Shown: positions 1 to 8,030, counted from the stretch's first letter. The stretch: DNA of 64,000 nucleotides from Aeromicrobium sp. Root495 (GCF_001426755.1 NZ_LMFJ01000001.1:2062601-2126600), one strand, 5' to 3'. The notes: generated from the letters alone by a model not told the origin. Program-made: numbers and translations.

Positions 1-312
1 GAGACCATGCCCACCGCGGGCGCCCTGTCCGAGGCCGTGCGTCGCCGTCGCGCCACCGGTGGTCCGGCCGAGCAGACCTTCGCCTCGCTCGTGGGTCTTG
101 AGCTCCGTCCCCGGCGCATGCGCGAGGCCACCACGCTCTGGGCGGCTCTGCGCGACCGTCAGGGTCCGGCCGCCCGCGACGCCGTGTGGACCCACCCCGA
201 CCTCATGCCGTCGGCCGACGACCTCGACGACCCGCTCGGCTTCGCCCAGCGCGAGCCTGCCACGGACGCCGACTTCGACACCGAGCTCGGCAAGCTCCTC
301 GACGACGAGTGA
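1..312 (+). CDS. Zinc-dependent metalloprotease of the DUF2342 family (3' end only)
   Basis: The window opens inside this gene; only the last 103 codons are present. The visible part matches the C-terminal end of the actinobacterial DUF2342 / TIGR03624 putative zinc metalloprotease family: a helical segment with a repeated Leu-Arg-Pro-Arg-Arg-type basic patch, an aspartate-rich stretch (PSADDLDDP) and a short acidic C-terminus ending LLDDE. The zinc site HExxH lies upstream and cannot be seen. The ATG at 7 is internal, not a start. The stop overlaps the GTG start of the NUDIX gene (GTGA at 309-312), so the two are probably translationally coupled. The mycobacterial relative (Rv3195, from memory) sits in the same neighbourhood upstream of an E1-like protein and an ABC1 kinase. 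Confidence 0.75.
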   Translation, partial: ETMPTAGALSEAVRRRRATGGPAEQTFASLVGLELRPRRMREATTLWAALRDRQGPAARDAVWTHPDLMPSADDLDDPLGFAQREPATDADFDTELGKLLDDE

Positions 313-878
313 GCCTGCACGCCGATGCCGTGCAGGTGCTGAACGCCTGGAACGGCCCCGACGACGCCCAGGAGATGCTGCGGCGCGACTACCTCGAGGT
401 GCTGGACCGCGAGCCCGAGGCCATGTGGCGCTCCTGCCTGCCCGACCACCTGACCGCGAGCGCCGTGGTGCTCTCGCACGACGGCTCCTCGGCCCTGCTG
501 ACGCTGCACCTCAAGGCAGGTCTGTGGCTCCAGACCGGCGGACACTGCGAGCCGCAGGACCGGACGCTGGCGGGCGCTGCCCTGCGCGAGGCTCGCGAGG
601 AGAGCGGCATCGCCGACCTCACGATCGACCCGGTCCCCCTGCTCCTCTCCCGGCACGCCGTGCCCTTCTGCGGCGGCGGGACCGGCGAGCGGGTCACCCA
701 CCACCTCGACGTGCAGTTCCTGGCCGTGGCGCCCCCCGGCGCTCAGGCCGTCATCAGCGAGGAGTCCGCCGACCTGCGCTGGTTCGGTCCCGGCGACGTG
801 GTGGAGCCGAGCGACGACGACGTGCGCCGGCTCATCGGCTCTGCCAGGACACGCCTTCGAGGAACCCCCGCGCCTTGA
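309..878 (+). CDS. NUDIX hydrolase
   Basis: The protein has 189 residues starting at a GTG that overlaps the previous stop. It carries a NUDIX box: GGHCEP followed by REAREESG, with the catalytic helix REXXEE intact. The loop between the glycine and the REXXEE helix is one residue longer than in the standard GX5EX7REUXEEXGU pattern. The N-terminal 45 residues are helical. Substrate cannot be told from sequence; family members cleave nucleoside diphosphates linked to a second moiety. Its 3' end overlaps the convergent metallopeptidase gene by 47 bp, so a terminator here would lie inside coding DNA. Confidence 0.85.
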   Translation: MSLHADAVQVLNAWNGPDDAQEMLRRDYLEVLDREPEAMWRSCLPDHLTASAVVLSHDGSSALLTLHLKAGLWLQTGGHCEPQDRTLAGAALREAREESGIADLTIDPVPLLLSRHAVPFCGGGTGERVTHHLDVQFLAVAPPGAQAVISEESADLRWFGPGDVVEPSDDDVRRLIGSARTRLRGTPAP

Positions 879-1323
879 CGAGGTGCGGGTAGGGCTCGAG
901 CAGGGCCCAGAACGCTGCGCTGTGGTTGGGCTCCAGGAGATGGGCCAGCTCATGCAGGATCACGTAGTCGACGACCCACTCGGGCATGCCCTGCAGCCGG
1001 TCGGAGAGCCGGATGGAGGCGTCGGTGGAGGTGCACGACCCCCACCGCTTGTCCATGTTCGACACCCAGCGGATGCTGGACGGCTGGGCACGCCCGCCGA
1101 GGTGGAGCGAGGAGAGGCGCGCCGCCCGGTCGAGCAGGTCGGTGTCGGTGGGCCGGGTGCGGGCGATCTTGCGGTCGAGCTTGGCCACGAGTGCCTCGAC
1201 CTGACGCTTCTCCTCCGCGGCGCTGAGGTGAGCCGGAACGAGCACGACGGTGGTCTCGCCGTCGCGGTACGCGCTGATGGTGCGCTTGCGCCTGGCGCTG
1301 CGCCGGATCTCTACGTCGCCCAT
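832..1323 (-). CDS. YgjP-type M48-like metallopeptidase (DUF45)
   Basis: The 163-residue protein shows the YgjP/SprT-like signature: a WGSC strand segment (KRWGSCTS), then HELAHLLEPNHSAAFW containing HExxH plus the third zinc ligand His six residues on, as in M48-like minigluzincins. I chose the ATG at 1323 because TAGGTT (1331-1336, minus strand) sits 7 nt upstream, the leaderless pattern seen throughout the window; the longer reading frame upstream has low-complexity sequence unlike a protein. It converges on and overlaps the NUDIX gene. Family members are predicted cytoplasmic metalloproteases of unknown substrate. Confidence 0.85.
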   Translation of the reverse strand: MGDVEIRRSARRKRTISAYRDGETTVVLVPAHLSAAEEKRQVEALVAKLDRKIARTRPTDTDLLDRAARLSSLHLGGRAQPSSIRWVSNMDKRWGSCTSTDASIRLSDRLQGMPEWVVDYVILHELAHLLEPNHSAAFWALLEPYPHLVKARGFLEGVSWQSR

Positions 1324-1707
1324 GGGTGCCAACCTAGGACAGCGGTCCGACACGCGTGCCGTCCACAGCCCCGATCGGGCGCACGAGCCGTCGTCGCAGG
1401 CAGGAAAAGCGATCTGGGTCACACGCCGTCCACGTCTCGTCCACGTGCTGTCCACACCGTCGCCCGGCGATGCGCACAACTTGTCCCCAGATCTGTCCAC
1501 AGGCGTGGACAACCCATACCGTCGGTCGGTTGACGACCCCGCCCGGGCACCCCTACGGTGAGCGGCAGCCGGGACTCCCGGCCGCGGTCAGCAGGGGAAG
1601 GCAGGCCCCGGCCGGGGCCCGGCGTCTGCGTCCCTGCCAGGCCCTCGGCCCCATCGCTGTGGATCGCCGCTGGCTCTCCGGCACACCCGACGGCGAGGCT
1701 GCCTCCC
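1324..1707. other. 384-bp intergenic region with DnaA-box-like 9-mers
   Basis: Divergent region between the metallopeptidase and the E1-like gene. No convincing gene. It contains a run of 9-mers close to the high-GC actinobacterial DnaA box TTGTCCACA: CTGTCCACA at 1448 and 1493, TTGTCCCCA at 1481 and TTGTCCACG (minus strand) at 1504-1512, each 8/9, plus weaker ones at 1359 and 1437. A possible -10 (TACGGT, 1553-1558) lies about 150 nt upstream of the 1708 start. No dnaA or dnaN is nearby, so this is not an obvious oriC. Confidence 0.5.
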
Positions 1708-2520
1708 ATGGCTCTTCGTCCTCTCCTGCGACCTGGCAGCGTCGTGCTCCGCCGCGACCCGAGCCATCTGCAGATCGGCTTTTCTCCTGCAATCCTGGTG
1801 CGCGACCGGCCCGACCTCGTCGCCTTCCTGCACCTGCTCGACGGCGTCCACGACCTCCCGGGGCTGCGCCGGGCCGTCCGTCGCCGGTCGCTCGACGTGG
1901 GAGACGTCGACGCGCTCGTGCTGGAGCTGCTGGCCCGCGGCGCCGCCATCGACCCTGCGGTCGCACCCGACCCCGCTGCCCCGATCGCCGTGAGCGTGCT
2001 GGCCGTCGACCCCCACGCGCAGGAGCTGGCCCGCGCCATCGGCACGGTCTGTGGAGAACGTGGCCGCCGACGGGTCGACGGGGACACTCTCGTGGTGGCG
2101 GTGTGCGCCGCGGAGCCCTCCCGCGACGCCGTCGACGACCTCGTCGACCGCGCCGGGGCCGTCCTCGTGGTCCGACTCGCCCAGGACACGGTCCTGGTCG
2201 GTCCGCTGGTCGTGGCCACCCGCAGCCCGTGCCTGCGGTGCGCCGACCTCGGACGCGCCGACGCCGACCCCACGTGGCCCCATGTGCTGGCCCAGCTGGA
2301 GCGGCACGCAGGTCCCGCCGTGGCTCCACGCGCGCACCGCCTCGTGACCTGGCAGTCGGCCCTGCTGGTCGCGCACGACGCCGAGCTCTGGCTCGGCGGC
2401 GTCCGGCCCTCGAGCCTGGGTGCCGTGTCGGTCGTCGGCCCGCTCCCCGGCGAGCGGAGCAGGAGCACCGTGCCGTTCCATCCCCGCTGCCTCTGCTCCC
2501 TCTTCCCCGCCGGCAGCTGA
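1708..2520 (+). CDS. E1-like (ThiF/cyclodehydratase-type) protein with RRE-like N-terminus
   Basis: The protein has 270 residues. Residues 1-85 look like a PqqD-like winged-helix RiPP recognition element (LLRPGSVVLRRDPSHLQIGF, then helices ending LLARGAAI). Residues 90-240 resemble a degenerate E1/ThiF Rossmann domain without a clear ATP-binding GxGxxG. Two cysteine pairs, C175xxC178 and C261xC263 (in HPRCLC), look like the structural zinc site of TOMM cyclodehydratase C-proteins (TIGR03882-like). No YcaO, dehydrogenase or precursor peptide is visible nearby. It is followed 59 bp later by the ABC1 kinase, the same order as the mycobacterial block. The family assignment is by pattern recognition; function unknown. 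ATG at 1708 is chosen because residues upstream are low-complexity. Confidence 0.65.
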   Translation: MALRPLLRPGSVVLRRDPSHLQIGFSPAILVRDRPDLVAFLHLLDGVHDLPGLRRAVRRRSLDVGDVDALVLELLARGAAIDPAVAPDPAAPIAVSVLAVDPHAQELARAIGTVCGERGRRRVDGDTLVVAVCAAEPSRDAVDDLVDRAGAVLVVRLAQDTVLVGPLVVATRSPCLRCADLGRADADPTWPHVLAQLERHAGPAVAPRAHRLVTWQSALLVAHDAELWLGGVRPSSLGAVSVVGPLPGERSRSTVPFHPRCLCSLFPAGS

Positions 2521-2567
2521 TCCGGGCACCCGCGCTCTCCTCGACGGGTGGTCCGGGCCAGGGGACC

Positions 2568-2573
2568 TATCCT
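2568..2573 (+). promoter_or_regulatory. -10 hexamer TATCCT for leaderless ABC1 transcript
   Basis: TATCCT ends 6 nt before the GTG at 2580, a spacing that puts the transcription start at the start codon. This supports GTG 2580 over ATG 2613. Confidence 0.55.
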
Positions 2574-2579
2574 GGACAG

Positions 2580-3932
2580 GTGGCTGACGACGACCGACGT
2601 GAACGCAAGGTGATGCCGTCCTCGGCCATCGCACGAGGAGCCAAGCTGGCCTCGCTGCCGGTCGGGTTCGCCGGACGGACGGCGCTCGGCATGGGCCGTC
2701 GGCTCGGAGGCGCCCCGGCCGAGGCGGTGCTCACCGAGGTGCAGCGCCGCACGGCGGAGCAGATCTTCAGCGTGCTGGGCCAGCTCAAGGGCGGCGCGAT
2801 GAAGTTCGGCCAGGCCATGAGCGTGTTCGAGGCCGCCCTCCCCGACGAGATCGCCGGGCCGTACCGCGAGACCCTCACCAAGCTCCAGGACGCTGCACCG
2901 CCCATGCCACCGGGCACGGTCCACCGCCAGCTCGCCACCGAGCTGGGCGAGGACTGGCGCGACCGCCTCTCCATCGACGACGCCCCTGCCGCCTCGGCCT
3001 CCATCGGACAGGTCCACCGCGGCACGTGGACGCACGAGGACGGTCGCGAGGAGCCGGTCGCGGTCAAGGTGCAGTACCCCGGGGCGGCCAAGGCCCTCCT
3101 GAGCGACCTCAAGCAGCTCTCGCGCCTCAGCCGGCTCTTCGCCGTCGTGGCGCCGGGCCTCGACGTGAAGCCGCTGCTCAAGGAGCTGCAGGAGCGCGTG
3201 GCCGAGGAGCTGGACTACCGGCTCGAGGCCGACGCCCAGCGCACCTTCGCCGCCGAGTACGCCGACGACCCCGACTTCGTGGTGCCGACCGTGGTGGCGG
3301 GCACCGAGCGCGTGCTCGTGAGCTCCTGGATGGACAGCGAGGCCTCGCTGGCCGAGATCATCTCCGCCGGGACGCAGGAGGACCGCGACCGGTACGGGCT
3401 GCTCTTCGCCCAGTTCCTGCTGTCCGGTCCGCGCCGCGTGGGCCTGCTGCACGCCGACCCCCACCCCGGGAACTTCCGCATCATCGGCGACGGCCGGCTC
3501 GGTGTGGTCGACTTCGGCGCCGTGGCCCGCCTGCCCGAAGGCTTCCCGCCCGCCATCGGCCCGCTCCTGCGGCGCGCCATCGCCGGCGACGCCGAGGGTG
3601 TGAGCGCCGGGCTGCGCGAGGAGGGCTTCCTGCGACCCGGTGTGAGCCTGCAGCCCGAGGTGCTCAACGCCTTCATCGCGCCGTTCTTCGAGCCGGCCAC
3701 CGTCGACGAGTTCAGCTTCAGCCGTGGCTGGCTCCGCGCCCAGGTGCAGCGGGTGAGCGCACCCGGCATCGAGGGCATGGGCACCTCGCTCAAGATCAAC
3801 CTGCCGCCCGAGTACCTGCTGATCCACCGGGTGTGGCTCGGCGCCATCGGTGTCCTGAGCCAGCTGGGCGCCACCGCGCCCTTCCGCTCGATCCTCGACG
3901 AGAACCTGCCGGGATTCTCCGATCCCGACTAG
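2580..3932 (+). CDS. ABC1/UbiB-family atypical kinase
   Basis: The protein has 450 residues. It carries the ABC1 hallmarks in order: the N-terminal KxGQ-like helix (LGQLKGGAMKFGQAMS), the alanine-rich loop AASASIGQVHRG that replaces the Gly-rich loop of ordinary kinases, the VAVKVQYP lysine, the acidic ELDYRLEADAQ helix, the catalytic-loop-like LLHADPHPGNF and the VVDFGAVARL metal-binding motif. Family members are ATPases/kinases tied to quinone or isoprenoid lipid homeostasis; the actinobacterial cytosolic ones lack a defined substrate. No transmembrane segment is seen. GTG 2580 has a leaderless -10 upstream. The stop TAG overlaps the stop of the convergent uvrD2. In mycobacteria whiB7 sits between these two genes; here there is no room for it. 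Confidence 0.9.
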   Translation: MADDDRRERKVMPSSAIARGAKLASLPVGFAGRTALGMGRRLGGAPAEAVLTEVQRRTAEQIFSVLGQLKGGAMKFGQAMSVFEAALPDEIAGPYRETLTKLQDAAPPMPPGTVHRQLATELGEDWRDRLSIDDAPAASASIGQVHRGTWTHEDGREEPVAVKVQYPGAAKALLSDLKQLSRLSRLFAVVAPGLDVKPLLKELQERVAEELDYRLEADAQRTFAAEYADDPDFVVPTVVAGTERVLVSSWMDSEASLAEIISAGTQEDRDRYGLLFAQFLLSGPRRVGLLHADPHPGNFRIIGDGRLGVVDFGAVARLPEGFPPAIGPLLRRAIAGDAEGVSAGLREEGFLRPGVSLQPEVLNAFIAPFFEPATVDEFSFSRGWLRAQVQRVSAPGIEGMGTSLKINLPPEYLLIHRVWLGAIGVLSQLGATAPFRSILDENLPGFSDPD

Positions 3933-5935
3933 CCGGTGATGATCTCCAGGACCTCCTCGCCGAAGCGTTCACGCTTGGTCTGGCCGATCCCGGAGATGCC
4001 CACGAGCTCGCGGGCGTCGTGCGGCTTGTGCGCCACGAGCGAGAGCAGCGTGGCGTCGGTGAAGATGACGTAGGCGGGGACCTTGGCGTCGGCGGCCTTC
4101 TCGGCCCGCCAGGTCTTGAGCCGCTCGAAGAGGTGGCGGTCGCCGGCATCCAGCTCCTCGAGCACGGCGGCCGTCTTGCGCCGCGGCTTGGGCGCACCGG
4201 ACCGGCGCGACTCGTGGTCGGCCGGAAGCAGCGGGTCGAGGAATCGGGTGGGCTTGCGCCGGGCCTGTCCCCCGGGCTTGCGGGCGAGCGCCCACGACAC
4301 CGTGAGGACGCGCTTGGCCCGCGTGACGCCGACGTAGAAGAGCCGACGCTCCTCCTCCACCCGCTCGGGCTCGGGCGCCTCGCCGCGGTTGTGGACGTAC
4401 GGGAGCATCCCCTCGTGCATGCCGACGCAGAAGACGGCCTCCCACTCCAGGCCCTTGGCTGCGTGCAGGGTGGAGAGCGTGACGCCGTCGACGGCCGGGG
4501 CGTGGGCCACGTGAGCACGGCGCTCGAGGTCGGTCACGAGGTCGCCGAGCGTGGCGGTGGGCTTGTCCTCGGCGAGGTCGGCCGCCATGGACACGATGGC
4601 GTGCAGGGACTCCCACCGGTCGCGGACCGCGCCGCCACCGGCGGGCGGCTCCTCGCGGTAGTCGAGAGCGGCCAGCACGGCCCTCACCTCCGAGACGAGC
4701 GCACCGTCCTCCTGCTCGCCGCCGCGCGCCTGGCCGCGCAGCAGCGTGACCGCCTGGCGCACCTCACCGCGCTGGAAGAAGCCCTCGCCACCGCGCAGCG
4801 TGTACGGGACCGAGGCCTCGCCCAGGGCCTCCTCGAAGGCCTCGGACTGGGCGTTGATGCGGTACAGGACCGCCATCTCCCGGTACGGGACGCCGCTGCG
4901 GTGCAGGCGGACGATCTCCTGCGCCACGCTGCGCGCCTCGCTGGGCTCGTCGCTGTGGCTCAGGTAGCGGACCGGCTCACCGGCTGGCTGCTGCGCCTCG
5001 AGCTTGACCCCGCCGCTCGTGGTCCCGCGAGGGAACACCGCGTTGGCCACCGCCACCACCTGCGGCGTGGACCGGTAGTTGCGCACGAGCTCGAGGCGCT
5101 GGGCACCCTCGTAGCGCCGCGAGAAGTCCCGCAGCAGCCTCGGGGAGGCACCGGCGAAGGAGTAGATCGTCTGGCGCGGGTCGCCCACGACGCAGACGTC
5201 GTCGCGACCACCGAGCCACAGGTCCAGCAGCGTGGACTGCAGGGGGTTGACGTCCTGGAACTCGTCGACGACGAACCAGCGGTACTGGCGCCGGACCTGG
5301 GCGGCGACCCGCTCGTCGTCGGCGAGGATGGCCGCCGTGACGAGCAGGATGTCCTCCATGTCGATGCGGTTGTTCTCGCGCTTGAGCTCCTCGTAGGCGG
5401 CCATCACGTTGGCCACCTGCCCGGGCTGGAGGTCGGCCACCTGCCGGCCCGCCGTGCGGGCCGTCTCGGCGTAGTCGGGGATGCGGACGTTGCTCACCTT
5501 GGCCCACTCCACCTCGGCCGACAGGTCGCGCAGGAGGGCGGTGTCTCCGTGCAGCCCCACCCGGCGGGCGGCCGGACCGAGGACGGAGAACTTGGAGGAG
5601 ATGATCTCGGGGAACTCCGTGCCGTAGACCTGCGGCCAGAAGTACCGCGCCTGGCGCAGGGCCGCGGAGTGGAACGTGCGGGCCTGGATGGTGGGAGCGC
5701 CGAGGGCCGCGAGCCGGCCGCGCATCTCACCTGCAGCGCGCGTGGTGAAGGTGACCGCGAGGACCTCGGTGGGCTCGTAGAGCCCCGTGGCCACGCCGTA
5801 GGCCATGCGGTGGGTGATGGCGCGGGTCTTGCCGGTGCCGGCGCCGGCGATGACCGCCACGGGGCCGCGGAGGGCCAGCGCCACCTCCCGCTGCTCGGGA
5901 TCGAGAGCGGCGAGGAGTTCTTCTGGCTGAGGCAC
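3929..5935 (-). CDS. uvrD2: ATP-dependent DNA helicase UvrD2 (SF1, HRDC domain)
   Basis: The protein has 668 residues. Walker A GAGTGKT is at 31-37 and the Walker B/motif II DEFQD at about 224-228; motif III-VI segments follow (GDPRQTIYSFAGA, NYRST, TLHAAKGLEWEAVF, YVGVTRAK). The last ~80 residues form an HRDC domain (FERLKTWRAEKA ... VGISGIGQTK), the arrangement of mycobacterial UvrD2, a 3'-5' helicase in DNA repair. I start at GTG 5935 rather than 5944 because TAGGGT (5943-5948, minus strand) lies 7 nt upstream of 5935 and overlaps the upstream GTG. It converges on ABC1 with overlapping stop codons. Confidence 0.93.
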   Translation of the reverse strand: MPQPEELLAALDPEQREVALALRGPVAVIAGAGTGKTRAITHRMAYGVATGLYEPTEVLAVTFTTRAAGEMRGRLAALGAPTIQARTFHSAALRQARYFWPQVYGTEFPEIISSKFSVLGPAARRVGLHGDTALLRDLSAEVEWAKVSNVRIPDYAETARTAGRQVADLQPGQVANVMAAYEELKRENNRIDMEDILLVTAAILADDERVAAQVRRQYRWFVVDEFQDVNPLQSTLLDLWLGGRDDVCVVGDPRQTIYSFAGASPRLLRDFSRRYEGAQRLELVRNYRSTPQVVAVANAVFPRGTTSGGVKLEAQQPAGEPVRYLSHSDEPSEARSVAQEIVRLHRSGVPYREMAVLYRINAQSEAFEEALGEASVPYTLRGGEGFFQRGEVRQAVTLLRGQARGGEQEDGALVSEVRAVLAALDYREEPPAGGGAVRDRWESLHAIVSMAADLAEDKPTATLGDLVTDLERRAHVAHAPAVDGVTLSTLHAAKGLEWEAVFCVGMHEGMLPYVHNRGEAPEPERVEEERRLFYVGVTRAKRVLTVSWALARKPGGQARRKPTRFLDPLLPADHESRRSGAPKPRRKTAAVLEELDAGDRHLFERLKTWRAEKAADAKVPAYVIFTDATLLSLVAHKPHDARELVGISGIGQTKRERFGEEVLEIITG

Positions 5936-5942
5936 GAAGACC

Positions 5943-5948
5943 ACCCTA
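5943..5948 (-). promoter_or_regulatory. -10 hexamer TAGGGT for leaderless uvrD2
   Basis: TAGGGT on the minus strand, 7 nt from GTG 5935; decides the start codon. Confidence 0.55.
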
Positions 5949-6033
5949 GACGGGGCCCACGACAGCGGCGCAGCCGTCGTCGACCGGCCCGGGACACCTC
6001 GCCGCAGGGCGGTTCAGCGCGGCGTGGGCGGGC

Positions 6034-6606
6034 TCATGACGAGCCGCATGTGCCCCATCGTCCGACGTCGCCCTTGGCGGCAGCCTCCTCGGCGGCGCCC
6101 AGCACGTCGCGGTGCCGGACGTCGAGGCGGCCGGAGAACAGGGCAGCGTTCCCGTCGCGGAGCAGCTGCTCCTGGACGAAGGTGTCGTCGCGGTTCCAGG
6201 CGAACACCAGGAAGCGACCGCGACGATCCCGCTCGACGGTCGTGGCCTCCACCCAGATGCGCGCACCGATCAGGTCGTCGATGGCCCGGCGCCCCTCCTC
6301 GGTCCAGCACGGGTCCCGCACGGGCTCGAGCTGCTGCAGGTCGGCGAGGCGCAGACTCACGAAGTCGTTGGTGCCCACGGCACGCAGGCCCTTGCTCGCG
6401 TACCGCCCGGTGCGCTCGACACGACCCCTGAACGTGCCGTCGGACTTCACCGACCCGACGGTCATGACGAACGCGTCGTAGGGCTTCTTGGCCCCCGGCT
6501 CGACCGACTCCTTCGAGGAGCCACCCTTGACGAGGTAGAAGATCCCTCCCACCACGACGATGGCGACCATGAGCATGACGGAGCTGCGGCGCTTCATCTG
6601 GTCCAT
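6034..6606 (-). CDS. Membrane-anchored staphylococcal-nuclease-like protein
   Basis: The protein has 190 residues with an uncleaved N-terminal membrane anchor or signal (residues ~9-26, VMLMVAIVVVGGIFYLV). The C-terminal ~120 residues look like a thermonuclease (SNase) fold: VMTVGSVKSDGTFRGRV, then RIWVEATTVERDRRGRFLVFAWN and VQEQLLRDGNAALF, as in the YGRLLAYVW ... VNEELVREG region of SNase proteins. The usual catalytic Arg-Glu-Arg set is not clearly intact, so activity is uncertain. Start ATG 6606 versus 6597 is open; CATCCT lies 7 nt upstream of 6606. Divergent from mycoredoxin. Confidence 0.6.
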   Translation of the reverse strand: MDQMKRRSSVMLMVAIVVVGGIFYLVKGGSSKESVEPGAKKPYDAFVMTVGSVKSDGTFRGRVERTGRYASKGLRAVGTNDFVSLRLADLQQLEPVRDPCWTEEGRRAIDDLIGARIWVEATTVERDRRGRFLVFAWNRDDTFVQEQLLRDGNAALFSGRLDVRHRDVLGAAEEAAAKGDVGRWGTCGSS

Positions 6607-6722
6607 GGCTGGGAGGATGTCATGAAACAGTTGCACCTGTCATACCGGGAATTGCACGGACGCCCGGTCCGTTGACCAGGATGAAGCTCCACGAGCACCA
6701 TCACCGGCTGAAGAAGGTTGTC

Positions 6723-6971
6723 ATGTCTGACTCGCAGTTCACGCTCTACTCCACTCCTTGGTGCGGCTACTGCCACCGCCTGAAGAGCCAGCTGAAGCGC
6801 GAGGGCATCGTGTTCGACGAGGTCGACATCGAGCAGGACCCCGACTCGGCCCTCGTCGTCGAGAAGGCCAACGGCGGCAACCAGACCGTCCCGACCCTCG
6901 TGTTCGCCGACGGCTCCGCCCTCACGAACCCCTCGGTCGCCCAGGTCAAGGCCCAGCTCGCCCTGGCCTAG
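6723..6971 (+). CDS. mrx1: Mycoredoxin 1 (glutaredoxin-like)
   Basis: The protein has 82 residues of thioredoxin fold. It has the mycoredoxin active site WCGYC (C14, C17), the cis-Pro motif TVPTL and the GG-containing C-terminal region (FADGSALTNPS). Mycoredoxins reduce mixed disulfides between proteins and mycothiol, the main low-molecular-weight thiol of actinobacteria; mshB of mycothiol synthesis is at 59 kb. ATG 6723 is preceded by GAAGAAGG 8 nt upstream. The order uvrD2 - mrx1 - nudC matches M. tuberculosis. Confidence 0.92.
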   Translation: MSDSQFTLYSTPWCGYCHRLKSQLKREGIVFDEVDIEQDPDSALVVEKANGGNQTVPTLVFADGSALTNPSVAQVKAQLALA

Positions 6972-6995
6972 TCGTCAGACGTACGGCGAGCGGTG

Positions 6996-7060
6996 GCGAG
7001 CCGAGCGGGTCCGCGCAGCGGACGAGCGCGAGGAACGAGCGCGGGCCGGTCCCGGCTCGC
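6996..7060. terminator. Structured intergenic element between convergent mrx1 and nudC
   Basis: A perfect hairpin GTCCGC-GCA-GCGGAC (7009-7023) is enclosed by GCGAGCCG (6996-7003) and CGGCTCGC (7053-7060). The interior is rich in CGAGCG repeats. No T-tract follows, so it may act as a factor-assisted bidirectional terminator or be a dispersed intergenic repeat. Confidence 0.5.
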
Positions 7061-7077
7061 GCGACGATCCCCAGCGG

Positions 7078-7977
7078 TCAGAACCAGGATGCCGGGATCG
7101 GCTCCCGGTACCAGCGCTCGACGAGGAAGCTCGAGATGGAGACACCGCTCGGGGGCAGCAGGAGCGTTCCGGCCTCGCCCTCGGCCTTGAGCTCCTCGCG
7201 CGTGACCCAGCGCGCCTCGGCGATCTCGTCGTGGTCCACCTGGATGCGGGTGTCGACGGCCTTGCCGAAGAAGCCCACCATGAGGCTCGCGGGGAACGGC
7301 CAGGGCTGGCTTCCGCCGTAGGTGACCTCGCCGACGACGACGCCCACCTCCTCCTTGACCTCGCGACGGACGGCGTCCTCGAGGGTCTCCCCGGGCTCCA
7401 CGAAGCCGGCGAGCGTGGACCAGCGGCCCTCGGGCCAGGCCGCCTGGTGCCCGAGCAGCGCACGGTCCTGGTCGTCGGTGATGAGCATGATGACGGCAGG
7501 GTCGGTCCGCGGGAAGTGGTGCGCACCGCACTCAGGGCACTGGCGCAGGTGTCCGGCGGAGCGGATCTCGGTGGCCGAGCCGCAGCGCGGGCAGAACGGC
7601 ATGGACTGCAGCCATCGCGCCATCCCCACGGCGTGCACGGCGAGCGAGAGGTCGGACGCCTCGAGCAGCGGCGCCAGCATCCGCACGCTCACCGGCTGGA
7701 GGCCGTCGTCGATTCGGCCCCCGACCATGACGGCCGCGTACGACGCGCCGTCACGCTCCCCCAGGTAGATGAAGGTGCCTGGGGGTGCGTCGGCCCGGTC
7801 GAGCCAGCGCAGCCGAGGACCGTCGCCCTCGTGCTCACCCTGCTCGGTGGCGACGTGCTCGCCGCCGATCACCATGACGCGGACGTCCGGCGTGTCCCAG
7901 GCGTCGTCCTTGCGCAGGTGTCCGGCCCGGTCGTGCTCGGCGCGGTAGAAGGCGAAGGGCGATCGGGAGTCACTCAC
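7078..7977 (-). CDS. nudC: NAD(+) diphosphatase / NADH pyrophosphatase NudC
   Basis: The protein has 299 residues. A zinc ribbon with C129/C132 and C147/C150 precedes the NUDIX box GFVEPGETLEDAVRREVKEEVGV (about 191-213), followed by SQPWPFPxS, the NudC-specific motif that separates it from other NUDIX enzymes. NudC hydrolyses NAD(H) to NMN(H) and AMP and, in other bacteria, removes NAD caps from RNA. GTG 7977 is 6 nt from TACGCT (7984-7989, minus strand), so it probably has its own leaderless transcript although it lies only 53 nt after adnB. Confidence 0.95.
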   Translation of the reverse strand: MSDSRSPFAFYRAEHDRAGHLRKDDAWDTPDVRVMVIGGEHVATEQGEHEGDGPRLRWLDRADAPPGTFIYLGERDGASYAAVMVGGRIDDGLQPVSVRMLAPLLEASDLSLAVHAVGMARWLQSMPFCPRCGSATEIRSAGHLRQCPECGAHHFPRTDPAVIMLITDDQDRALLGHQAAWPEGRWSTLAGFVEPGETLEDAVRREVKEEVGVVVGEVTYGGSQPWPFPASLMVGFFGKAVDTRIQVDHDEIAEARWVTREELKAEGEAGTLLLPPSGVSISSFLVERWYREPIPASWF

Positions 7978-7983
7978 CCTGCC

Positions 7984-7989
7984 AGCGTA
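7984..7989 (-). promoter_or_regulatory. -10 hexamer TACGCT for leaderless nudC
   Basis: TACGCT on the minus strand, 6 nt from GTG 7977. Confidence 0.5.
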
Positions 7990-8030
7990 GTGAGACGGGC
8001 CAGGACCGCAGGACGCAGCGGAACCTTCCC

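Noticed and set aside
1448-1512. Chromosomal origin at the DnaA-box cluster
   Set aside because: No dnaA, dnaN or AT-rich unwinding region nearby; kept only as a possible DnaA-binding site.
3930-3932. Search for whiB7 between ABC1 and uvrD2
   Set aside because: The stop codons overlap, so no gene can fit there.
3026-6481. 1151-codon open frame on the plus strand across ABC1 and uvrD2
   Set aside because: High-GC shadow of the real genes on other frames; its product is Arg/Ala/Gly/Val-biased low complexity.
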